Assembly: GCF_900454865.1 (NCBI RefSeq)
Contig: NZ_UGTV01000015.1
Location: 1,552,001 to 1,616,000, forward strand
Reading direction: 5' to 3'
DNA from: Pasteurella canis
GTDB lineage: Bacteria > Pseudomonadota > Gammaproteobacteria > Enterobacterales > Pasteurellaceae
Length of the DNA stretch: 64,000 bases
Below are positions 40,652 through 47,786 of this stretch, piece after piece. Numbering within the stretch: the first letter of the stretch is position 1; each line of letters opens with the position of its first letter. Below the pieces are notes generated by a model, which was not told the origin of the DNA, did no database searches, and saw nothing but the letters and a program-made list of their open reading frames with translations. The position numbers and the translations under genes were made by a program.

Positions 40652-42043
40652 ATGACAGAACGTGACAGTTATCGAGGGCTAGCTTGGATTGCTGCTATTG
40701 CTCTTTTTATGCAAACCCTTGATGCAACGATTCTTAACACTGCACTTCCCGCTATTTCCCGAGATCTCAATCACTCACCTTTAGAAATGCAACTTGCCAT
40801 CATCAGCTATGCATTAACTGTTGCTTTATTTATTCCATTAAGTGGCTGGCTTGCAGACAAATATGGCACCTTAAAAATCTTTCGCTTTGCAGTCAGTATT
40901 TTCGTTCTCGGCTCAGTTGCTTGTGCAATATCAAATACATTAGATACTCTCGTCCTTTCACGAGTTATACAAGGATTTGGAGGAGCTCTAATGATGCCTG
41001 TAGCACGTTTATCTATTATAAGAACAGTTCCCAAACAACATTTATTATCTGTTTGGAATCTCATGGCAATGTCTGGCTTACTTGGTCCGATTCTCGGTCC
41101 GATATTGGGTGGATGGTTAGTGACTTATGCAACATGGCATTGGATTTTCTTAATTAATATACCTATTGGCATAATTGGAGTTATTATCGCAGGAAACTAT
41201 ATGCCGAATGTTACTTCTCCTGTAAATAAACTTGACTGGATTGGTTTTTTCCTTTTTGCGGGTGGGTTAGTTGGCTTAACTCTCGGTTTAGATTTAATCG
41301 CAGAAAAAACCAGTAATAAAATAAATGCATTAAGTATTTTAAGCCTCGGCATTGCTCTTCTTTTTGCTTACTATTTTCATGCTAAAAAATCATCAACTTC
41401 ACTACTACCTTTATCGCTATTTAAAATTAGAACATTTAGCATTAGCATTCTTGCTAATTTACTCATTCGTTTATGTGGCTCAGGCATTCCTTTCTTACTT
41501 CCTCTCATGCTCCAAGTCGTCTTTAACTATAGTGCAGAGCTGTCAGGATGGCTACTTGCTCCAATCGCAATTAGTTCGGTACTCATGAAGCCACTTATTA
41601 CTCGTATTTTAACCTCGTGGGGTTACAAAAAAACATTAGTTATCACAGCTATACAGCTTACACTCTCAATTGCGGTCATGACATTAGTGACAAGAGAAAC
41701 ACCTATTTGGTTACTGATTCTAGCCTTATCTTGGTATGGAGGCTCTATGTCTGTTATTTTCACTGCAACTAATACGCTAGCAGTGAGTGAATTATCAGAA
41801 CAAAATGCCAGCGCAGGCTCTACAATTCTGAGTGTGGCACAACAGATGGGAATTGGCATTGGTATCGCAGTATGCTCTGTCATTTTAGGGCTTTATCGTG
41901 AGCATATTGGTGAAACAGGACAGCAGTTACAACAATCTTTTAGTTACACGTTTTTAAGTGTTGCATTATTTGGTTTAGGACTAATTTGGTTACTTAACTA
42001 CTTAAAAACACATGATGGTGCAAGCTTACAGCAAAAAAAATGA
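40652..42043 (+). CDS. MFS drug:proton antiporter, DHA2 (14-helix) family, MdtD-like
   Basis: 463 residues with about 14 predicted membrane helices. The start has MQTLDATILNTALPAIS (motif D1 of DHA2 exporters), motif A GWLADKYGTLKIF near 68 and motif C GPILGPILGGWL near 148. These features fit EmrB/MdtD-like exporters. The substrate cannot be read from sequence. It closely follows mobB. Confidence 0.87.
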   Translation: MTERDSYRGLAWIAAIALFMQTLDATILNTALPAISRDLNHSPLEMQLAIISYALTVALFIPLSGWLADKYGTLKIFRFAVSIFVLGSVACAISNTLDTLVLSRVIQGFGGALMMPVARLSIIRTVPKQHLLSVWNLMAMSGLLGPILGPILGGWLVTYATWHWIFLINIPIGIIGVIIAGNYMPNVTSPVNKLDWIGFFLFAGGLVGLTLGLDLIAEKTSNKINALSILSLGIALLFAYYFHAKKSSTSLLPLSLFKIRTFSISILANLLIRLCGSGIPFLLPLMLQVVFNYSAELSGWLLAPIAISSVLMKPLITRILTSWGYKKTLVITAIQLTLSIAVMTLVTRETPIWLLILALSWYGGSMSVIFTATNTLAVSELSEQNASAGSTILSVAQQMGIGIGIAVCSVILGLYREHIGETGQQLQQSFSYTFLSVALFGLGLIWLLNYLKTHDGASLQQKK

Positions 42044-42365
42044 GCTAAAAAGCTTACTTCTGTCGTGCAGATTCCCTTAATTAACATTAGTCAGGGAAAA
42101 CTCACTTTTGAATCTAGTACTTCTAACACAACGCTTTTCATCCTATGTTATTTAACAAAATATTCTTCACAATCTGTTATAACATTAAAAAACTTTCATC
42201 ATCCTATCGACTAAAATTCGCTACACAAGCATTTTTTACTATAAATAACTCTTCCTCTTGCTATATGCTCCACTTTTACTTTATCTACCCAAAAGATTTT
42301 AACCTCACAATGATAAAATTGAGCTAACGTTTAGTCTAGCTATATGCCTAATTAATTTAATGAAA
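42044..42365. other. Intergenic stretch before the accessory region
   Basis: About 320 bases with no ORF, RNA or repeat that I can support. It is AT-rich and forms the left flank of the inserted elements. Confidence 0.5.
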
Positions 42366-42368
42366 TTT

Positions 42369-42395
42369 GATTTATAGATTGGCCAGAATGGGAGT
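42369..42395. repeat. Outermost selC-type attachment site copy (att1)
   Basis: Contains GATTTATAGATTGG, then AGAATGGGAGT: a 27-base copy of the sequence at the 3' end of tRNA-Sec, with a few changes and a small deletion. It marks the left edge of the decayed element. Confidence 0.8.
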
Positions 42396-42651
42396 TCAAT
42401 TTAATATATAACATATTGATTTTTAAAAGACTAAATTTTCATACCTTAAAATATAGTACTATTCCTAGTACTATTTTTGTTTGCTACCCCTATTTTTGAT
42501 TGTTTTTATACTTTATTTTTGCCTAATATCCCTCTCTAAAAATGAGTTTCTTTACATTATAAAAAAGGACTAATTAAAACTTGTTAAAAGGGTGTCAGCC
42601 ATTGGCTGATAACTATGACGTATACGTTAGGAAAATTATCCTAACGTATTA
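42369..42651. repeat. Left-end repeat of the relic element
   Basis: About 280 bases matching 44997-45281 at an offset near 2,630. The best-conserved part is 42533-42612, shared almost base for base with 45165-45244 (for example AAAAATGAGTTTCTTTACA and AGGGTGTCAGCCATTGGC). The earlier half is diverged and lacks the AGGTAAC sites seen in the inner copy. Confidence 0.85.
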
Positions 42652-42721
42652 TTTATTTTGATGATGCTCTGTACATACAATTCGTTTCGGGAAAAGGAAG
42701 ATTGATGGACCTTAAAGCTAA

Positions 42722-42750
42722 AACCCCCCAAGCAATATCATTTGGGGGGT
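42722..42750 (-). terminator. Terminator of the cargo lipoprotein gene
   Basis: On the minus strand ACCCCCCAAA pairs with TTGGGGGGT, followed by TTT. It lies 18 bases after the lipoprotein stop. Confidence 0.8.
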
Positions 42751-42767
42751 ATGTGAGGAAAATTTAA

Positions 42768-43580
42768 CTATGGATCTAGTGGCGGACTAGGTAGATCTCG
42801 TTTTCCACCAAATACCTCATAGATTAGTGGCGGATTAGACATCTCTCCCATAGCCATGACAAAACCGATAGCTTCATCTGCTGAAGGCCCCGCAAAAGTA
42901 ACCACATATTTTAAATTATTGTCTACTCCCATAGGTTTATAATCAGTTTCACCTAATAAGGCACCAACCCCAGCATCTTCCGCATAGTTGCTAGTCTCTT
43001 TTAAGGTAATATCAGGCAGCCCTTCACCCTCCTTATTTTTCCGCTCATAAAGCTTACCCGATACTGTTGTGCTAGCAAAGTCCATATTTAATAACATCTT
43101 TCCGACAGCATTTGGATTTGCAGAATAACCATGATAAGTCGCTTTACTTGCTGGGTAATTGTCTTTAATAGTGAATTTTCCTACCCCAGAAAGCAATCCT
43201 TTACTATCATAAAACTCCTCTCCTTCTGTGTAGGCACTAGGTTGGCTCCAAGCAAGCACAGAATATGGCAAATTTAGCATTCTTACGACATTCCCATTCA
43301 CCTTTTTAGTCATCACTCCTTCAGGTAAATTACTTGCATCAAACTCTAAACCAAAGCCTTTCGAAAGAAACTCACTTTTTATCTTAATCACTTTGCCTTT
43401 CAGCCCATCATCAACGTAACCAACAGCTGCAACATCAGGGTTGGGAACAATATCAATTAATATTGGCTCGTCTACAGGAGGATTAATTAAGCCTCCGTTA
43501 CTCACCCAACTTTTCCCACCACTACTGCCACAAGCAGCCAACACCATACTCATTAATACAACTAATAAGGACTTTTTCAT
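42768..43580 (-). CDS. Predicted surface lipoprotein with TbpB/Slam-substrate-like barrel
   Basis: 270 residues from the ATG at 43580, which has a ggaggc site; 10 more codons are open upstream but lack one. Lipobox MVLAACGSSGG (Cys17). The C-terminal half has the pattern of Slam-dependent surface lipoproteins: ATYHGYSA, then NMDFASTTVSGKLYERKN near 175-195 and VTFAGPSADEAIGFV near 235. Known members bind host factors such as transferrin or factor H; the ligand is unknown here. It is the only intact gene of the 2.6-kb relic and occupies the same slot as the NYN gene in the inner element. Confidence 0.75.
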   Translation of the reverse strand: MKKSLLVVLMSMVLAACGSSGGKSWVSNGGLINPPVDEPILIDIVPNPDVAAVGYVDDGLKGKVIKIKSEFLSKGFGLEFDASNLPEGVMTKKVNGNVVRMLNLPYSVLAWSQPSAYTEGEEFYDSKGLLSGVGKFTIKDNYPASKATYHGYSANPNAVGKMLLNMDFASTTVSGKLYERKNKEGEGLPDITLKETSNYAEDAGVGALLGETDYKPMGVDNNLKYVVTFAGPSADEAIGFVMAMGEMSNPPLIYEVFGGKRDLPSPPLDP

Positions 43581-44029
43581 ATTTGCCTCCACATGGTTGC
43601 TACAGTTCATTTATAGCATACATTTTTGTGTGGTTATTTCTGTTACATTGATCACAAAATGAACAATTCATAAAAAATAAAATATCTTTTATTGATTAAA
43701 ATGACCGACTTTTTGACTTTATAAATAAAACAAGAAATAAAAATTTGATGGACTAAATTTAAAAAAGATCGAAAAAATGCCGAAAACCACGCGCACCCAA
43801 CCCAGCGGAAAGCCTCCCATCAAGAGTACCTTTTAAAATTACCACACTTCTAATTCCTTGTTATATCAGGCATTATCTTTATTCACAGTATACTTTTTAT
43901 AAGACTATAATCGACATCTGTCATCATCTTTAGGCAATAAAAAAGCACCATTTAGGCACTAAATTTAGCTTATATAACTTCTATACCTTTAATCGCAGTA
44001 ACTCATTTAGCTGTTCTATATCAAGGAGA
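43581..44029. other. Non-coding remnant sequence
   Basis: No intact ORF. A 19-base stretch at 43758-43776 (TTTAAAAAAGATCGAAAAA) resembles 46721-46739 in the inner element and may mark the inner border of the cargo slot. Confidence 0.45.
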
Positions 44030-44037
44030 AGGAGATT

Positions 44038-44099
44038 TTTTATGGTATTGCTGGAAATAAAAAAGGCTAAATAAATTAGCCTTTGAAATAATTATGTTA
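44038..44099 (-). repeat. Relic copy of the integrase terminator
   Basis: TATGGTATTGCTGGAAATAA followed by AAAGGCTAA ... TTAGCCTTT and GTTAAGCCAC matches 56448-56513 at the end of the integrase gene. The integrase itself is missing, so this is a scar. Confidence 0.75.
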
Positions 44100-44428
44100 A
44101 GCCACTCTTTTTTGTTTGGATTTATGTTGTTTCTGTTCTTCAGTCAGTTTGATTTTTTTAATTCTTCGGCTATTTTCTCATTAGCCATCATTCTCTTCTC
44201 AGCATCAGCTAATCTATTTAAAATTTGCTTAATAAGAGGTTGATACTCTAACCCATGTAGTTCGGCGATGTGTTTTAGATCTTGTATTAATGCTTTCGGC
44301 AATCGAATAGAGATAGGCTGTAAACCTAACGCATTTTCTAAACTGTCCTTAGTTTTTGAGGTTTTCTGTACAAAGTTTTAATCTCTGCCCAACGTACCAT
44401 CTTCCCATTTATCATCTAAATGAGTCAT
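44097..44428 (-). pseudogene. Degenerate CopG-type antitoxin gene
   Basis: From the ATG at 44428 the frame reads MTHLDDKWEDGTLGRD, then an in-frame TAA, and continues in the same frame with a ribbon-helix-helix region containing LQPISIRLPKALIQDLKHIA and YQPLIKQILNRLAD. A stop at 44144 is reached because of an apparent one-base slip in a run of seven A; corrected, the frame runs to 44097 with a basic tail. The RHH pattern fits the CopG antitoxin family often paired with BrnT toxins. Two lesions make it a pseudogene. Confidence 0.75.
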
Positions 44429-44441
44429 ATCCTAACCCTCG

Positions 44442-44950
44442 CTATTTATATTTTTGATATGTTCGTATTTCTTCATCATTTGGTCTATACGCTGTTCTAA
44501 TATAGATACTTCCATCTTTCTCTATAAAACATACGTTAAGTAAAACCCCCATATTAGTTTCTGCAATAAACCATTCTGTTGGTAAATCGCTATTATGCAG
44601 TTTAAAACTAATCATGGTGTAATATTCTTCGTCACTTCGACCTTATCCGACCACTTCTAATTCATCACTCAGCCAATCTTCACGCTAAATAATTTCCTCA
44701 GTATCTTTATCTAGTTTTGGAGTAATGAAGTATAAGCCACTTTTACTGCCTATTCTGCCTTTTTCTATGTAAGGTGAAATATTTATGTTTGTTCTACGCC
44801 CTCCTGTGCGATAATTTCATCCATACTAGTATTTTGCCTTACTCATTTAATGTAACTACTCCGATTCTCGGTTACTTCACCAATATTATTCAACTGTTCT
44901 ACATTAAGGATGATCGGTTTTTATTTTGAGTTAAATACTATAAACCTTGA
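44442..44950 (-). pseudogene. Chimeric remnant: DUF927 gene fragment joined to a toxin-like tail
   Basis: Minus-strand frames contain REDWLSDELEVVG, stop, then RSDEEYYTMISF, matching the intact DUF927 protein's KIEWLCDAVEVVGMG and SEDEFYTMLRF. Bases 44862-44935 also match the N-terminal coding part of that gene. In the same frame the fragment runs into LLNVCFIEKDGSIYIRTAYR, which resembles the C-terminus of BrnT-like toxins and ends just before the antitoxin pseudogene. Several stops and deletions are present. Confidence 0.7.
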
Positions 44951-45026
44951 TTTTACTGAGTTTTATTAATTCTTTTGGCGAGGTTTGATAAAGATTGATT
45001 TATGGATTGGCGGAGAGAATGGGAGT
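44941..45026. repeat. Right-end repeat of the relic with internal att copy (att2)
   Basis: 44941-45026 matches 58158-58250 beside tRNA-Sec with few changes; it includes the att core GATTTATGGATTGGCGGAG then AGAATGGGAGT (44997-45026). It is both the right end of the relic and the left end of the inner element. Confidence 0.88.
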
Positions 45027-45290
45027 TGAATTTAAAACCTAACCATTTGAATATAAATAGATTTATTTTAAGCAAATAAAAATAGGTAACAAAACAGGTA
45101 ACAAAAACTGTTCCCTCCCCTATTTTTTGATTACTTTTTATACTCACTTTCTGTTTGATTATCTTCTCTAAAAATGAGTTTCTTTACATTATAAAAAAGG
45201 ACTAATTAAAACTTGTTCAAAGGGTGTCAGCCATTGGCGGATACTTATCAGGCATACGTTAGGATAATTTTCCTAACGGTGAAATATTTA
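44997..45290. repeat. Left-end repeat of the inner satellite
   Basis: Second copy of the 280-base left end. It holds two tandem AGGTAACAAA sites (45084-45093 and 45096-45105), the same heptamer seen near the integrase, likely integrase arm sites. The remaining bases to 45535 hold no gene I trust; an 81-codon ORF at 45213-45458 starts inside the repeat and looks incidental. Confidence 0.82.
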
Positions 45291-45538
45291 GCTCTTATCT
45301 ATTTGCTAATAAGCGTTGTGCAAATTTACATATCGGACAATAACAATACGGATTATCTTCGTATGAGTACGGATAAAAAACTAGTTATTAATGATCATTT
45401 ACATGGGGTTGTTTTTAAAAATAACATTTTAAGTACACTGAAGAAAATAGGGAATTAACACATCAAAAACAAAATACAAAGTGATTAGTGAATCTAAAAT
45501 GGGGAAATTTGATTAGCTAATAAATTTAGGGTAAAGAA

Positions 45539-45559
45539 AAATCGCCACATTGGGCGGTT
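45539..45559 (-). terminator. Terminator of the NYN gene
   Basis: On the minus strand AACCGCC and GGCGATT pair around CAATGT, with one mismatch, followed by T4. Confidence 0.65.
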
Positions 45560-45562
45560 TGC

Positions 45563-46390
45563 TTAATTTTTAGATTTTCTCGGCTTGGATTTATCCTTCT
45601 TTTTACTTTTTCTTTTATTTTCAATTTTCTGCTGATGCTCTTGCCACCACTCAGGATTATTATCTGGGGTACATTTCAGCACTTCAGCAAGGCCTACACC
45701 AATACTGAAAGATTGAATACCGTCAATATGTTCAGATAATTCAGATGAAATTTCTTGCTTTAGAGGATTTAAAATAAAGTCAACACCTTTAATTCTCGCT
45801 TGCTTTGCTGCAGGAACGAAATCAGAATCTCCAGCGACTAAAACAATGACATCAACTAATTTCTCATAGGACAGAATAGTTATATCCATACCTAGTTTTA
45901 CATCAACTCCTTTTTGATTTACTTCGTAGTACCAATCAGAATTGGTTAAATCTTCCCATTTTCGTCTCCCATTACGCAAATCCTTAAGAGTATTGTCATT
46001 AAGTTTCCAATCCGTTGATTGTAGTTTGCCCATACGCAAAGCCGTTTTACGAGTTCCTTTTAATTTTGTATGAAATTCCGTACGAAGCTTATTCATTGGC
46101 TCCGCTTTGAAATTTTTATCTCTGGGAGATGTTTGTCCCTTTTCTGGGTGAGGTAATCTAACTTGTTTATCTAATGGTGGGCTATCGTAGTAGTATATAC
46201 GGTATAGTTCATGAGGCTCTCTACCTGTATGTTGTCCCCGCTCTATTTCGATGTGGAATTTTACCATTTTCCACATTAAATCAATGAGGTGATCCGCTGT
46301 CACATCTAGAGTCTTAAAGTATTTTCTAATAAAAAAACCTACTTTAGCAAAGAAAAAACCACCATCAATTAGAATTGCTGTCTTTTTCAT
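45563..46390 (-). CDS. NYN-domain (PIN-like) predicted ribonuclease
   Basis: 275 residues. The NYN/LabA/DUF88 fold is indicated by its acidic motifs: ILIDGGFF (D9), GVDVKLGMDI (D163, D169) and VAGDSDFVPA (D188, D190), a set that binds metal for RNA cleavage. Residues 195-250 complete the fold and the tail (about 255-275) is strongly basic. It is in the far-left cargo position of the satellite, where PICIs often carry anti-phage genes; a defence role is inferred only. A structured leader precedes it. Confidence 0.82.
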   Translation of the reverse strand: MKKTAILIDGGFFFAKVGFFIRKYFKTLDVTADHLIDLMWKMVKFHIEIERGQHTGREPHELYRIYYYDSPPLDKQVRLPHPEKGQTSPRDKNFKAEPMNKLRTEFHTKLKGTRKTALRMGKLQSTDWKLNDNTLKDLRNGRRKWEDLTNSDWYYEVNQKGVDVKLGMDITILSYEKLVDVIVLVAGDSDFVPAAKQARIKGVDFILNPLKQEISSELSEHIDGIQSFSIGVGLAEVLKCTPDNNPEWWQEHQQKIENKRKSKKKDKSKPRKSKN

Positions 46391-46417
46391 AATTATTTTC
46401 GCAATAATTCACAATAA

Positions 46418-46484
46418 AAAGATAAATAAAAACCCATAACAACCAGTACAGATAGTAAAAATGGTCTGTGAGCTGCTATGGGTT
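46418..46484 (-). promoter_or_regulatory. Structured leader with attenuator-like hairpin before the NYN gene
   Basis: Outer arms AACCCATA (46431-46438) and TATGGGTT (46477-46484) and inner arms ACAGA and TCTGT form a nested hairpin. On the minus strand it runs straight into TTTTTATTT, about 30 bases before the NYN start. It looks like a leader terminator that must be bypassed, or a structured RNA paired with the gene. Confidence 0.6.
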
Positions 46485-46840
46485 CCGTCATAATTTCAAG
46501 TAAATATTAGCCTGTTTTTTTTATTTGTCAAGCAATTTGGAACAATACTAAAAAATACACTAACTAATCACCCACTAGCAGAACACGTTACCTGTCAACC
46601 AAACCAAACTCACTAAAAGTGCAATTAATAAAACTTATCTGAAAATCAATTTTTAATACTAAAACAATAGTTTTACATAGACAAATATACGCTGTATGTT
46701 TTGTGATCCGCTTCAAAGAGTTAAAAAAGGTCGAAAAACTGGAATAGCGATAAAACAGAGTTGACGGGGCGGTAGTCTAAACCTTTCTTCTGAACTTTTT
46801 ACCCACCCTCCCCCATATCTGAAAATTTTAATTTTGCAGT
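46485..46840. other. Non-coding DNA upstream of the NYN leader
   Basis: AT-rich; no gene recognised. It includes TTAAAAAAGGTCGAAAAAC (46721-46739), similar to 43758-43776 in the relic. Confidence 0.4.
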
Positions 46841-46852
46841 TGTAAATATTAA

Positions 46853-47259
46853 GTTAGTTCTGCTGTTGCTGCTGTGTCAACAACAGGTCATAAATACTAC
46901 GACCATAAGTTGACTAAAATAGAAAAAGGCAACTTGTTAGAAATGACCTCTCGCGTATCAACTGCGGAGATTTCTAGCTCGTCGCCTTTATCTGACGTCA
47001 ATGATAAAAGCCTATTACAAATTCTGCAACAACAAAATGCAGAACTGGAGCAAACTAACAGCCAAATCAAACGGTTTGGCGGAGAAGAGTTTAATGATTT
47101 AATGGCTAGGGTGTGTATTGGAATAAAGAAAAAAGCCAGCAATTTCTGAAAACCCATCCGCTTCAATTACATTGGGATCTTACATCAGATGCTGACCTTT
47201 CTGTAAAGAATATTAAAACCGAAACTGACCTAAGTCAATACATTCAACCTGCACCCTAA
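46853..47259 (+). pseudogene. Frameshifted remnant gene, unrecognised
   Basis: A GTG-started frame (46874-47149) encodes 91 residues with a Gln-rich helical stretch (LLQILQQQNAELEQTNSQI). It breaks in a run of six A at about 47126; one frame over the protein would continue with KSQQFLKTHPLQLHWDLTSD and end YIQPAP at 47259. The frame is also open for 7 codons before the GTG. It is the only plus-strand coding DNA in the satellite and looks like the tail of a phage-type gene. No family recognised. Confidence 0.5.
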
Positions 47260-47383
47260 CATCCACCATTGGTGGAAGTATCCTCAATGTATTATGTAGC
47301 ATAATCCCCTGATTTTTCATAAATCCACCACCACGATTTTTTTATCAAGAAAAAAAGCAATATGTATATATAAGCAAAAAACT

Positions 47384-47640
47384 ATAGGACAATTAGGACA
47401 ATAGGACAGAACCTGTAAAATCAATAAGTTAGATAGCAAAAATTGTCCTAATGCGTTAGGACAGTGTAGGACAAAATTAGGACAAAAATAGGGAAATTTA
47501 AGGAGAAATTAGGATGATAATTGATTAATATTCATACTATTTTAAATGTAACGCATTGTTTTACATACAATTGTATTTTTTATTATCCTGATTATCCTAT
47601 AAAAATTTATACTTCTATACGAAAAGATTTTTTTACTCTC
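47384..47640. repeat. Iteron block 1 (TAGGACAA repeats), origin-like
   Basis: TAGGACA occurs directly at about 47384, 47394, 47403, 47456, 47467 and 47479, with inverted TTGTCCTA at 47443 and weaker inverted copies near 47585. The following bases (AATTGATTAATATTCATACT and on) match iteron block 2 at 56330-56450. Iterons next to an AT-rich tract downstream of a helicase-like gene suggest a replication origin. Confidence 0.7.
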
Positions 47641-47737
47641 TTGTTTTTTTCTTAGTGGTAAATTGAGAATTTTTAATGAAAACCATTTGCTACAAAAAAT
47701 AAAAATATTTATCTAAAAAATAATATTATGCTACAAA

Positions 47738-47763
47738 AAAGAGCCATTTTTATTTGGCTCTTT
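47738..47763 (-). terminator. Terminator of the DUF927 operon
   Basis: On the minus strand AAAGAGCCA and TGGCTCTTT form a 9-bp stem around AATAAAAA, followed by T-rich bases. Confidence 0.85.
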
Positions 47764-47786
47764 ATAGTGGGTTATGGTGTCAGCTC

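Noticed and set aside
42145-42327. A 60-codon ORF in the intergenic stretch after the MFS gene
   Set aside because: Low-complexity AT-rich frame with no ribosome site or recognisable sequence.
45213-45458. An 81-codon plus-strand ORF with a hydrophobic stretch
   Set aside because: It begins inside the left-end repeat, has no clear ribosome site, and the matching relic copy is not open.
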